The translations under genes were made by a program, and so were the position numbers. Under the pieces are notes generated by a model. It searched no databases, was not told the DNA's origin, and saw nothing but the letters and a program-made list of their open reading frames with translations. 64,000 nt of DNA from Acidocella aminolytica 101 = DSM 11237. Lineage in GTDB: Bacteria > Pseudomonadota > Alphaproteobacteria > Acetobacterales > Acetobacteraceae. The stretch covers positions 88,048 to 152,047 of the forward strand of contig NZ_FQVJ01000005.1 in the NCBI RefSeq assembly GCF_900129125.1, written 5' to 3'. The number at the start of each line of letters is the position of its first letter. Position 1 is the stretch's first letter. This document shows positions 10,769 through 20,302 of this stretch, piece after piece.

Positions 10769-11640
10769 GCAGCGCCCTCACCCGCCTGCTTGGCAAATTG
10801 CGCAGCCCGGAGCAGTCCGTGCGCGATTCCATCGCGGAGCTGGTGCAACAGGAAAACGGCGCGGAAACGCACCGTCAGGAAGGCGTATCGCTTGACCTGA
10901 ACGCGCAGGAACGCGCTTTGATCGGTAATGTGCTGCGGCTGCGGGATATTACGGCGGACGATGTGATGTTGCCGCGCCCTGATATTGTGGCGATGAAGGC
11001 TGACGTAACGCTGGATGAGGCGCTGGCGCTAATCCGTGAGGAAGGCCATTCGCGGATGCCGGTTTATCGGGAACATCTCGATGACGTGGCGGGCATGGTG
11101 CATATCAAGGACGTGTTTGGCTTCACCGGCAGCCCGGAGGAGTTTTCGGTCGAGAAGATTCTCCGCAAGCCGCTTTTTGTGGCACCGCAGATTGCGGTGC
11201 TCGACCTGCTATTGCAAATGCGCCAGATGCACACCCACCTCGCCCTTGTGGTGGATGAGTATGGCGGCATAGACGGGCTGGTGACTATTGAGGATCTGGT
11301 GGAAACCATCGTCGGTGATATTTCCGACGAGCATGACGAAATCGAAGGCCCGATGCTGATTGAGCGCGCGGACGGGGCTTATGACATCAATGCCCGCCTG
11401 CCGGTGGAGGAGTTCGAGGAAACAATCGGCCCGGTGCTCTCAGAAGATGAACGCGAGGCGGATATCGAAACCGTTGGTGGGCTAGTGTTTAATCTGGCCG
11501 AGCGCGTGCCCACGCGTGGGGAAATCATCACCCACCCGTCAGGCGTGGAGTTTCTGGTGCTGGATTCGGATGCGCGGCGCATACGCAAGCTGCGGGTGCG
11601 GCGCGTGAAGCCCGAGGAAGACGAAAACCAGGATAGCTGA
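10765..11640 (+). CDS. CorC/HlyC-type CBS domain protein
   Basis: A 291-residue soluble protein with two CBS domains (about residues 60-185) and a C-terminal CorC_HlyC domain, which includes YDINARLPVEEFEE and TVGGLVFNLAERVP. Relatives are accessory to magnesium or cobalt efflux. The membrane DUF21 domain of full transporters is absent. The start overlaps the ybeY stop by four bases. In many relatives apolipoprotein N-acyltransferase follows; here a convergent glycosyltransferase begins four bases after the stop. Confidence 0.87.
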   Translation: MSSALTRLLGKLRSPEQSVRDSIAELVQQENGAETHRQEGVSLDLNAQERALIGNVLRLRDITADDVMLPRPDIVAMKADVTLDEALALIREEGHSRMPVYREHLDDVAGMVHIKDVFGFTGSPEEFSVEKILRKPLFVAPQIAVLDLLLQMRQMHTHLALVVDEYGGIDGLVTIEDLVETIVGDISDEHDEIEGPMLIERADGAYDINARLPVEEFEETIGPVLSEDEREADIETVGGLVFNLAERVPTRGEIITHPSGVEFLVLDSDARRIRKLRVRRVKPEEDENQDS

Positions 11641-11644
11641 CGCC

Positions 11645-14314
11645 CTAGGCGTTTTGGCGCAAGGCCGCCGCGTCAATGCGTTTGCGGTGGCGCATGTGGA
11701 AAACCTTGTAAGTGGCAAAGCAGCCGCCCGCCACGCTGCGCCCTAGCTCCCGACGGTCAAGCAAGACCAGCCCTGGCGGCAGCCCAGCATTCACGCCCCG
11801 CTCAGTCAGATGCTGGGCCAAGACACGGGTCAGCAGCCCGGGGCCGGAGAGCAGCCAAGGAATTTCATTATCACCACGATTGATCGCCGCCGCCACAGTC
11901 CGTAGCGCGGCTTGCAGTACTGGATGTCCTGGTGCTGCGGCCAGGAAGTGATTGCCGGCACAACCAAACTCCTCCTGCGGCAGAACCAAGTTTGCCCCAT
12001 GGGGCACCAGATTATCCAGCGGCCGCAGGCAACGGTCATCCGCATCAGCATACACGCCGCCCTCGGCCACCAGTACCGCCAAGCGAAAAATATCTGCCTT
12101 CTGCGGAACTTCCCGCACGCGCTGAAAGGCCCCCAGAACGGGGCCAGGGAATTTAGCGGCCAGATAATCCTGGGCCCGGGCTGTATCGAACCGCCGCCAC
12201 TCATGGCCGGGATTGCAGGTCCGCCAGCTTTGCATCATCGCCTCAACATCGGCGGGTACGTCCGGCTGGTCCCAGAAAGCAGTAATGAGACGGGGGATTA
12301 GCATGGCATCCCCCGGCTCAGGGATGAAATCCAGCTTTTCCGCCTGACGCAGGGCCAACAGCAAGGCAGCGGCAGCGGCGGTGCTGTCTGGCGCTTCGCG
12401 TACCAAGGTGGCGAGAGGAGCCACCCGCTCGAACGGTGAAAGGCCGCTCAGCGCGGGCCAGCTTTCCGCCATATCTTCATCCAGCGCATATTCGTGAATT
12501 ATCTGCCCTAGCAGAGACTGCGAAATATTTAAGGATTCGCGTCGCAAACGGCGATCGGCGGCCATTAGCTCATATTGACGGCGCAAATGCGCGCGCGCGC
12601 CCGGCAAGTTGAAGCGCATCAACTGGATACGGGCCAGAGCCTCCTGCAGGGAGACGTCGTTCGGGTAAAGCTGGGCCGCGTCTTCGTAATGCTTAAGGGC
12701 AGCCTCCGTCTGCCAGAGGCTCTCTGCCAGGGCGCCGATACAACGGCGCTTGACCGCGCGCTCGGCCCGGGTGGTGGCGGGAATACCCAACAGGCTTTTC
12801 TGAAGCATGGCGTCCGACCCGGCCAGCAACTCGGTCTGGAACCGTTCGACCCACAGCCAAAATTGTTGGGGCGCGGCAGCGGTGGCGGTACGGGCAGCGT
12901 GCAGGGCCTCGTCCATCTGCCCGGTGCGGCGTAACAGCGTGATCCGCCAGCTTTGTAGCTGAGGGGTGGCGCCATATTCGCGCTCCATGGCCTGCAGGCC
13001 CATTAGCGCATCTTGCATGCGGCCCTGCCAAGCCTGCGTGTCCAGCATACCAAAACGGAAGGCGAGTTCACCCGGCTTTATCGCGGCGGCGGCACGGTAA
13101 ATTTCGTATGCCTGGGCGGCATCTCCCACGGTGAGCGCCTGGCTGGCGAGTTGAGTGACGGCATCCGTGTGACCGGGCGACAATTCCAGGGCGCGGATCA
13201 AGTGTGCATTGCTCTCCTGCTGGCGGCCCAGCCGGTATTCCTGCCGCGCCAACTCCGCGAGGAGGGTAGGGTTTTCCGGTTCCTGCGCCAAGGCCGCGCC
13301 GAAGAAGCGGGCGGCCTCCTCGGCGCAGCCGGCCTGACGTTCAGTGTACGCCAGGCTGAGTAGCAACGGCATGCTGCCGGGATACGCCTCCAACAGTGCC
13401 TTGGCGGCGGTTCGGGCGTCATCCAACATACCGGCGTCGCGAAGTTCCTCAATTAGCCCGATGCGCGGCGCCAGCTCCGTTGGCGCCAGGCGGATCGCAT
13501 CCTCGAAATATCGCCGCGCAGCCTCGTGCTCGGCCTGGGCACGAGCGCAATAGCCGCGTCCCAACGCCACGGCCCAGAAGTCAGACTTGATTTCTTCAGC
13601 GCGCTGGAGCGCCGTTTTAGCGTCCTCGAACCGGTCCAGGGCGCGCAGTTCCTCAGAAATATCCAGCCACCGCCAGACATCACCTGGCGCCAGCTCAGCC
13701 GCCTGCTCAAACCAGGACAGAGCAGCCGTGCGCTCCCCCGCCGCCCGTGCAAGATGGCCGAGCATCACATGCGCATGCCAAAACCTCTTATGCTGGGCAA
13801 GAAGCTGCCGCAGCACAATGGCGGCCTCGTCAGTCCTCCCGGCATCTCGCAGTACGTCCGCCAGAGCCTTGGCGGGCCATGGGTCCTCCGGTGTCAGGTG
13901 GGTAGCCGCCCGCAACGCCGCCAGCCTGCGCGGCAACTCCGCCGTAACCGGAAGGGCAGCAAGACGGGTGGCAAGCTCAGAGGGTGTGAAATCCAGGCTG
14001 TTGGATAAAGGCTGGCCGGTTTTCACCTCGCGCGCGCTGAGAGTGATATTTGGCGCCCCGTGTAGTTCAAGCAGGGGCAATACCAGCGGCCAATCAAAAC
14101 CGTAATGGCCATCGCCAATACCGGCCTCGGCGACATCCTTGCGGTAAACCTCGGCCACAACGCGGCCGGCGGGGGTACCGTTGATTAGGAATTCAATCTC
14201 CAGCCGCTGCTGGGGGGCCTCCTCAAACCAAGCCCAACCAGCGACATTCAGCGCTTCACCAAGCTGGTCAATATAGCCTCTGACTCTCAACGCACCGATC
14301 CCGTGATTATTCAT
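11645..14314 (-). CDS. Large TPR-repeat glycosyltransferase with C-terminal DxD domain
   Basis: About 889 residues from the ATG at 14314; a GTG nine bases earlier is possible. Residues 1-90 form a beta-rich module of a type often seen before glycosyltransferases (VAGWAWFEEAPQQRLEIEFL, IGDGHYGF). Residues 110-620 are TPR repeats rich in A/L/E at typical spacing. The C-terminal quarter is a Gly_transf_sug (OCH1/GT32-like) domain with VYADADDRCL (about 755), the sugar-nucleotide DxD site, then GCAGNHFLAAAPGHP. It probably glycosylates a surface polysaccharide or protein; acceptor unknown. It is convergent with corC. No polysaccharide cluster surrounds it, so it looks like a stand-alone gene. Confidence 0.78.
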   Translation of the reverse strand: MNNHGIGALRVRGYIDQLGEALNVAGWAWFEEAPQQRLEIEFLINGTPAGRVVAEVYRKDVAEAGIGDGHYGFDWPLVLPLLELHGAPNITLSAREVKTGQPLSNSLDFTPSELATRLAALPVTAELPRRLAALRAATHLTPEDPWPAKALADVLRDAGRTDEAAIVLRQLLAQHKRFWHAHVMLGHLARAAGERTAALSWFEQAAELAPGDVWRWLDISEELRALDRFEDAKTALQRAEEIKSDFWAVALGRGYCARAQAEHEAARRYFEDAIRLAPTELAPRIGLIEELRDAGMLDDARTAAKALLEAYPGSMPLLLSLAYTERQAGCAEEAARFFGAALAQEPENPTLLAELARQEYRLGRQQESNAHLIRALELSPGHTDAVTQLASQALTVGDAAQAYEIYRAAAAIKPGELAFRFGMLDTQAWQGRMQDALMGLQAMEREYGATPQLQSWRITLLRRTGQMDEALHAARTATAAAPQQFWLWVERFQTELLAGSDAMLQKSLLGIPATTRAERAVKRRCIGALAESLWQTEAALKHYEDAAQLYPNDVSLQEALARIQLMRFNLPGARAHLRRQYELMAADRRLRRESLNISQSLLGQIIHEYALDEDMAESWPALSGLSPFERVAPLATLVREAPDSTAAAAALLLALRQAEKLDFIPEPGDAMLIPRLITAFWDQPDVPADVEAMMQSWRTCNPGHEWRRFDTARAQDYLAAKFPGPVLGAFQRVREVPQKADIFRLAVLVAEGGVYADADDRCLRPLDNLVPHGANLVLPQEEFGCAGNHFLAAAPGHPVLQAALRTVAAAINRGDNEIPWLLSGPGLLTRVLAQHLTERGVNAGLPPGLVLLDRRELGRSVAGGCFATYKVFHMRHRKRIDAAALRQNA

Positions 14315-14496
14315 TATGACCACGTCTTAGCCCGCATTCCGTTTTGTTTCAGTACGCTGACTTTTTAAAATCACATAGAAACCTTCACGCTGGCGCGCAG
14401 CCATTACAAGCCACGGAAGAATTAAGCCTTTCAACATTCAGTATTGGTAAATGGCCGCTCTCATACTACCTAAACCCCCGGCATGGCAGGATTGTA

Positions 14497-15843
14497 ATGA
14501 TGGATTTCGACCTCTTCGTGATTGGCGGAGGCTCTGGCGGGGTACGTTGTGCGCGCATTGCGGCAGGCTACGGAGCGCGCGTGGGCGTGGCGGAAGCACG
14601 CTTCTGGGGTGGAACCTGCGTGAATGTGGGCTGCGTGCCGAAGAAATTCATGGTGATGGCGGCAGAGTATGGCGCCCTGGCCGAGGATGCGCGCGGCTTT
14701 GGCTGGGATATGACCGCGGGTGGGCATGACTGGGCCGCGCTGCTGGCTGCAAAAGACAAGGAAATCAGCCGTCTGAACGGCATTTACCGCCGACTGCTGG
14801 ACAATGCGGGCGCAACAATTTTTGACGCGAAGGCCAGTTTTATAGACGCCCATACGCTGGATGTGGGCGGGAAGCGCGTTACGGCGGAACGGATTGTGAT
14901 TGCCACTGGCGGGCATCCGACCGGGCTGGATATTCCCGGCGCGGACCATGCCATCATTTCGGATGACATCTTCGTGATGCCGGACATGCCGCGGCGCGTG
15001 GCAGTTGTGGGTAGTGGCTATATCGCGGTGGAGTTCGCTGGCGTGTTTGCGGGGCTGAGGGCGGAAACGCATCTTGTGTATCGCCAGCCACTGCCGCTGC
15101 GCGGCTTCGATACGGATCTGCGTGAGGCACTGGCCGAGGCACTGGCGCAGAATAACGTGACTCTGCACGCGGGCACTACGCCGGCCGCCATCACGGCGGA
15201 CGCGCATGGCAAGCATCTCGCTCTGTCCAGCGGGGAAGTGGTGACGGTGGATACCGTGTTCTTTGCAACCGGGCGTGCGGCAAATACTAGGGGGCTGAAT
15301 CTGGCCGCCGCCGGCGTGACGACCGGCAAGAAAGGGGAAATTCCCGTGGGGCCGGATTTTGCCACCAATGTGCCGCATATCTACGCGCTGGGCGATGTGA
15401 CGGACCGGCTGAACCTGACTCCGGTGGCCACCGCCGAAGGGCACGCGCTGGCCGATACGCTCTATGGCAACAAGCCGCGCGGGGTAAGCCTGGAGAACGT
15501 GCCAACGGCGGTGTTTTCCATTCCGCCCATCGCCACGGTGGGACTGACGGAGGAGGAAGCGGCGAAGCGGCCGAATGGGGTGAAGATTTTTGTCTCCAAA
15601 TTCACCCCCATGCGCCACACCATCAGCGGGCGGACACGCAAGACGTTGATGAAGCTGATCGTGGACGCCAAGACCGATAAGGTGCTAGGCGCGCACATGC
15701 TGGGTGAGGATGCCCCGGAAATCATGCAAGGTCTAGCGGTGGCGATCATAACCGGCGCGACGAAGGCGGATTTCGACCGGACCATCGGGATTCATCCGAC
15801 GGCGGCGGAAGAATTCGTGACCATGCGCACACAGACCCGGTAA
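14497..15843 (+). CDS. gor: Glutathione-disulfide reductase
   Basis: NADPH- and FAD-dependent flavoenzyme that regenerates reduced glutathione. About 448 residues from the paired ATGs at 14497/14500, behind AGGAT; the frame continues upstream without family similarity. It shows the FAD dinucleotide fold VIGGGSGGVRCARIA, the redox disulfide GGTCVNVGCVPKK (C41 and C46), the NADPH fold VVGSGYIAVEFAGVFAG, the second FAD motif YALGDVTDR, and the C-terminal IGIHPTAAEEFVTM with the catalytic His-Glu pair. It is transcribed alone, between the TPR glycosyltransferase and DAHP synthase. Confidence 0.92.
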   Translation: MMDFDLFVIGGGSGGVRCARIAAGYGARVGVAEARFWGGTCVNVGCVPKKFMVMAAEYGALAEDARGFGWDMTAGGHDWAALLAAKDKEISRLNGIYRRLLDNAGATIFDAKASFIDAHTLDVGGKRVTAERIVIATGGHPTGLDIPGADHAIISDDIFVMPDMPRRVAVVGSGYIAVEFAGVFAGLRAETHLVYRQPLPLRGFDTDLREALAEALAQNNVTLHAGTTPAAITADAHGKHLALSSGEVVTVDTVFFATGRAANTRGLNLAAAGVTTGKKGEIPVGPDFATNVPHIYALGDVTDRLNLTPVATAEGHALADTLYGNKPRGVSLENVPTAVFSIPPIATVGLTEEEAAKRPNGVKIFVSKFTPMRHTISGRTRKTLMKLIVDAKTDKVLGAHMLGEDAPEIMQGLAVAIITGATKADFDRTIGIHPTAAEEFVTMRTQTR

Positions 15844-15972
15844 AAAGAGCCGCCTTGCCCCTCCGCCTGCGCGGCGCGCGGCAGGGTTGATGAGCCCTTG
15901 CAGGCGGGCGAGTAGCGTTTATTTGTGAAACAGGCTTAATTAGGGCGATAAGGAACGCCCTTTGGAGATAGT

Positions 15973-17364
15973 ATGGATACGATCACCCCAGCGGATATGA
16001 CCTCCGGCTGGACACCACACAGCTGGCGCGACTGCCCGATCAAGCAGGTGCCTAGCTACCCCAACCCGGACAAACTAGCCGCGATGGAAGCGCGCTTGGC
16101 ACAGTTTCCGCCGTTGGTGTTTGCCGGTGAGGCCCGGAACCTAAAGGCGCAGCTCGCGCGGGCGTCCAAGGGGCAGGCTTTTGTGTTGCAGGGGGGTGAT
16201 TGCGCCGAGAGTTTTGGGGATTTTACCGCCAATATCATCCGCGACACCTTCCGAGTGCTGTTGCAGATGGCGGTGGTGCTGACCTTTGGCGGCGCCATGC
16301 CAGTAGTGAAGCTGGGCCGCATGGCCGGGCAGTTCGCCAAGCCCCGCTCCTCGGACACTGAAACGCAAGGCGATGTGACCCTGCCCTCTTACCGGGGCGA
16401 TATCATCAACGGGCCGGAATTCTCACCAGAAGCGCGCATCCCCGACCCTGCGCGAATGGAGTTCGGCTATTTCCAGTCCGCCGGGACGCTGAACCTGCTG
16501 CGGGCCTTTGCCTCCGGCGGTTATGCGGACTTGCATCAGGTGCATCGCTGGAACCTGGATTTTGTCCAGAACTCGCCACTGGCGGCGAAGTATCAGGACC
16601 TCGCCACGCGCATCGACGAGACGCTGCGCTTTATGGCCGCATGCGGAATGACCAGCGCGGACACCCCGCAAGTGCGCGAGACGGATTTCTATACCAGCCA
16701 TGAGGCGCTGCTTTTGCCTTATGAACAGGCGCTGACCCGCGTGGATTCCACTACTGGCGAATCTTACGCTTGCTCAGCGCACTTCCTGTGGATTGGCGAC
16801 CGCACCCGCCAGTTGGATGGCGCGCATGTGGAGTTCATGCGCGGGATCAAGAATCCGATCGGCATGAAGGTTGGCCCCTCGATGGAGGTCGATGACCTTT
16901 TGCGGATCATGGACGTGCTCGACCCGGAGAACGAACCCGGCCGCCTGACGCTGATTACCCGCATGGGGGCCGGCAAGGTGGCGGAGAAGCTGCCGCCCTT
17001 GCTGCGCGCGGTGAAGCAGGCCGGACGCACCCCGGTTTGGCTGTGCGATGCCATGCATGGCAACGGCATCACCACCGCCGCCAAGGTGAAGACCCGCCGG
17101 TTCGACGATATCGTGACCGAGTTGCGCGGTTTCTTCGACGCGCATGAGGCTGAAGGCACCGTTGCGGGCGGGGCGCATCTGGAAATGACCGGGCGCGACG
17201 TGACCGAATGTGTGGGCGGGGCGCGCGGCCTTTCAGAAGACGGGCTGGGCGAACGGTACGAGACGTTCTGCGACCCACGCCTGAATGCTGAACAATCACT
17301 GGAGGTAGCGTTCTATCTGGCGGAGGAGTTGAAATCCCGCCGCGCTTCGAAGGCAGCCGCGTGA
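15973..17364 (+). CDS. Class II 3-deoxy-7-phosphoheptulonate (DAHP) synthase
   Basis: First step of the shikimate pathway: phosphoenolpyruvate plus erythrose-4-phosphate to DAHP. At 463 residues it matches the plant/actinobacterial class II form, not the AroFGH type. The start [20 protein letters not shown] follows TTTGGAGATAGT. The metal ligands are recognisable as the Cys of QGGDCAESF, the His of AMHGNG, the Glu of [15 protein letters not shown] and the Asp of CDPRLN. Its stop overlaps the GTG of the next gene, so it is translationally coupled to nicotinate salvage, an unusual pairing. Confidence 0.94.
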   Translation: MDTITPADMTSGWTPHSWRDCPIKQVPSYPNPDKLAAMEARLAQFPPLVFAGEARNLKAQLARASKGQAFVLQGGDCAESFGDFTANIIRDTFRVLLQMAVVLTFGGAMPVVKLGRMAGQFAKPRSSDTETQGDVTLPSYRGDIINGPEFSPEARIPDPARMEFGYFQSAGTLNLLRAFASGGYADLHQVHRWNLDFVQNSPLAAKYQDLATRIDETLRFMAACGMTSADTPQVRETDFYTSHEALLLPYEQALTRVDSTTGESYACSAHFLWIGDRTRQLDGAHVEFMRGIKNPIGMKVGPSMEVDDLLRIMDVLDPENEPGRLTLITRMGAGKVAEKLPPLLRAVKQAGRTPVWLCDAMHGNGITTAAKVKTRRFDDIVTELRGFFDAHEAEGTVAGGAHLEMTGRDVTECVGGARGLSEDGLGERYETFCDPRLNAEQSLEVAFYLAEELKSRRASKAAA

Positions 17365-18494
17365 CACCGGCGCCGCTGTCGGATGGCGAAATCGCCGCAC
17401 GGACCGACGCTTATTTTAACCGGACACGGGAGGTTGTCTCCCGCTTCGGAGATGCAACGGTAACATACGCTATCTTCCTGCGCCGTCCCGTGGTTTGCGC
17501 GCCCGCCATCATGGTGGAGTGGCTGCAGACCGTGGGCAAGGCGCGGGGGCAGCATTTTCAGATTGAACTGCCGCACAAGGAAGGTGCCTGGGTGGGTGCG
17601 GGGGAGCCACTGGTTTATGTGACCGGTTCCTTCGTGGCGCTCTCAGACCTTGAGACGCTGGCGCTGCAAAAAATCGGCGCGGCCTGCGTGGCGGCGCATA
17701 ATGCCTTCCAGATGGCAGCAGCGTTGCCGCAATCCGCGTTTCTGGCCATGGAGGCACGGCATTGCGCCGGGGCGGAGATGCAGGAGATTATGGCCTATGC
17801 CTGCGCCGTGGGCTCTCGCGCCGCCCAGGCAGAAGGCGCCAAGGGCTTCATCGGCAATGCCAATGACTGGACGGCGCATTATTTCGGCGCGCCGAAGGGC
17901 TATGGTACCATGCCTCATGCGCTGATCGGCTACGCCAACTCCACCCTGCGCGCGGCCGAGATGTTCGTGGACACCTTCCCGGATGAACCGCTGACCGTGC
18001 TGGTGGATTATTTCGGGCGCGAGGTAACGGATGCGCTGGAAGTCTGCCGCCGTTTCCCTGGCATGGCGGCCGCCGGCAAGCTTTCTGTGCGGCTGGACAC
18101 ACATGGCGGGCGGTATCTGCAAGGGTTGGACCCGCAGCAAAGCTATGCTGTGCTGGAACGCCATGCCCCAGGCGCGCTAAGGCGTTACCGTAGCCAACGG
18201 GAGCTTGGGTACCTGATTGGCACCGGTGTGTCCGCCGCCGCGATCTGGAAGATGCGTGAGGCGTTGAATGAGGCAGGCTTCCCGGCGGTGAAGATTGTCG
18301 CGTCCTCAGGCTTCGGGGTAGAGAAATGCTCGGTGATGGCGGATGCCAAGGCGCCGATTGATGTGGTGGGCACGGGCAGTTTCATCCCCGAGGGCTGGAG
18401 CGAGACCTATGCCACCGCCGATATCGTGGCTTATGACGGCGTGCCGAGAGTGAAAATTGGGCGTGAGTTCCTGCTCCGCCAGCAGCAGGGCTAA
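17361..18494 (+). CDS. pncB: Nicotinate phosphoribosyltransferase
   Basis: Forms nicotinate mononucleotide from nicotinate and PRPP in the Preiss-Handler NAD salvage route. It is 377 residues and starts at a GTG overlapping the DAHP synthase stop (GTGA). Typical blocks are [33 protein letters not shown], a core beginning [28 protein letters not shown] and the phosphate-binding region [18 protein letters not shown] synthase follows 22 bases downstream, so consecutive salvage steps are adjacent. Confidence 0.9.
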   Translation: MTPAPLSDGEIAARTDAYFNRTREVVSRFGDATVTYAIFLRRPVVCAPAIMVEWLQTVGKARGQHFQIELPHKEGAWVGAGEPLVYVTGSFVALSDLETLALQKIGAACVAAHNAFQMAAALPQSAFLAMEARHCAGAEMQEIMAYACAVGSRAAQAEGAKGFIGNANDWTAHYFGAPKGYGTMPHALIGYANSTLRAAEMFVDTFPDEPLTVLVDYFGREVTDALEVCRRFPGMAAAGKLSVRLDTHGGRYLQGLDPQQSYAVLERHAPGALRRYRSQRELGYLIGTGVSAAAIWKMREALNEAGFPAVKIVASSGFGVEKCSVMADAKAPIDVVGTGSFIPEGWSETYATADIVAYDGVPRVKIGREFLLRQQQG

Positions 18495-18516
18495 GCAAGG
18501 CTTTAAGGCTGAAGAT

Positions 18517-20181
18517 ATGAGCGACACGCTGAATATCGCTATCGCGCAGATTAATTTGCATCTGGGTGCCATCGAGGAAAATCTGGCCAAGATCCGCGCC
18601 GTGCGGGTGGAAGCAGCCCGGCTGGGTGCGGATCTGGTGGTGACGCCGGAGCTCTCCATCGCGGGGTATCCACCGGAGGATCTGGTACTAAAGCCGGCTT
18701 TTGTCGCGGCCTGTGAGGCGGCGGCGGAGGAACTGGCGAAGGACACCGCCGATGGTGGGCCCGGGCTTATTGTGGGGCTGCCCTGGCGCGACGGCGACAA
18801 GCTCTATAACGCCGCGTTTCTGCTGGATGGCGGGCGCATTGTCGCACGACGCTGCAAGGTAGAGCTGCCAAATTACGGTGTGTTCGACGAGAAACGCGTG
18901 TTCAACCCCGGCCTGCCCGCCGGACCGGTGCCTTTCAGGGGCTTCCGGCTGGGGCTGATGATCTGCGAGGATTGGTGGCTGCCGCATGTTGCGGAAACGC
19001 TGGCCGAAACCGGGGCGGAGATGCTGCTTTCCATCAATGGCTCGCCGTTTGAGGACGGCAAGCAGAGCGTGCGCGTAACGCTGGCGGTGGAACGGGTGGT
19101 GGAAACCGAGCTGCCTTATGTGTTCGCCGCACAGGTATGCGGGCAGGATGAGGTGGTGTTCGACGGCGCCTCCTTCGTGCTGAATGCCGACCGCACGCTG
19201 GCCGTGCAAATGCCCTATTTCGAGGAAGCTGTGACGCTGACAAACTGGACCCGCACCGGGGCCGGGCTGGTCTGCGCGAAACAGCCGCTGCCGCCGGAGC
19301 CGGGGCGGTTTGAGCTGATCTATCAGGCGATGATGTGGGGCCTGCGGGATTATGTGAATAAAAACGGCTTCCCTGGCGTGGTGCTGGGGCTTTCAGGGGG
19401 CATTGATTCCGCCATTTCCGCCGCCGTGGCCGCTGATGCGCTCGGGCCGGAGCGGGTACGCGCGGTGATGCTACCCAGCCCTTATACCTCTGCTCACAGC
19501 CTGGAGGACGCCGCCGCTTGTGCGGACATGCTGGGCATACCGTATGAAACCATTCCCATTTCCGGCGCGATGGACGCCTTTACAGCGGCCCTGGCACCAG
19601 CCTTCGCAGGCAAATCGCCGGATATTACGGAGGAAAACATCCAGTCTCGAGCGCGCGGGCTGATTTTGATGGCAATTTCCAACAAATTCGGGCCGATGCT
19701 GCTGACCACGGGCAATAAGTCTGAAATGTCAGTGGGGTATGCCACGCTGTATGGCGATATGTGCGGCGGCTATTCGGTGCTTAAGGATATCTACAAGACT
19801 ACGGTGTTCGAGATCTCGCACTGGCGCAACGCGAACCATCCTAAGGGCGCGCTAACCAAGGCCGGCCCGGCCATGCCGGAGCGGATTATCACCAAGCCGC
19901 CCTCGGCCGAGTTGCGGGAGAACCAGACGGACCAAGACAGCCTCCCACCTTATGAGGTGCTGGACGCGATTTTGGAGCATTTGATCGAAGGCGAACGCTC
20001 GGCTGATGAGATTGTGGCGCAGGGTTTTGACCGCCCGACCGTGCTGCGCGTTATCAAGCTGCTAGACCGCGCCGAGTATAAACGCCGCCAAGCGCCGCCG
20101 GGCGTGAAGATCACCGCCAAGGCTTTCGGGAGGGACCGGCGCTACCCGCTAACCAACGGATTTACCAACCTTATCAAATAG
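18517..20181 (+). CDS. nadE: Glutamine-dependent NAD+ synthase
   Basis: Amidates deamido-NAD to NAD using glutamine and ATP. About 554 residues from the ATG at 18517; an in-frame codon upstream lies within pncB and is unlikely. The N-terminal nitrilase-like glutaminase has the Glu-Lys-Cys triad: TPELSIAGYPPEDL (Glu about 44), RRCKVELPNYG (Lys about 114) and GLMICEDWW (Cys about 149). The C-terminal synthetase has the PP-loop GLSGGIDSA (about 290) and TTGNKSEMSVGYATLYGD. The C-terminus RYPLTNGF is family-like. Confidence 0.94.
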   Translation: MSDTLNIAIAQINLHLGAIEENLAKIRAVRVEAARLGADLVVTPELSIAGYPPEDLVLKPAFVAACEAAAEELAKDTADGGPGLIVGLPWRDGDKLYNAAFLLDGGRIVARRCKVELPNYGVFDEKRVFNPGLPAGPVPFRGFRLGLMICEDWWLPHVAETLAETGAEMLLSINGSPFEDGKQSVRVTLAVERVVETELPYVFAAQVCGQDEVVFDGASFVLNADRTLAVQMPYFEEAVTLTNWTRTGAGLVCAKQPLPPEPGRFELIYQAMMWGLRDYVNKNGFPGVVLGLSGGIDSAISAAVAADALGPERVRAVMLPSPYTSAHSLEDAAACADMLGIPYETIPISGAMDAFTAALAPAFAGKSPDITEENIQSRARGLILMAISNKFGPMLLTTGNKSEMSVGYATLYGDMCGGYSVLKDIYKTTVFEISHWRNANHPKGALTKAGPAMPERIITKPPSAELRENQTDQDSLPPYEVLDAILEHLIEGERSADEIVAQGFDRPTVLRVIKLLDRAEYKRRQAPPGVKITAKAFGRDRRYPLTNGFTNLIK

Positions 20182-20302
20182 CTCAGGTCTGAGTCCCGTA
20201 ATATTCGCTGACATTCCTCTGGTTTTTTCCTGAGAAGGCGGTATTACACTCTTTCGCCCGTTTTCTCCGGGCGGGTGTGTGAGGGGAGATTAAGTACAGC
20301 CG

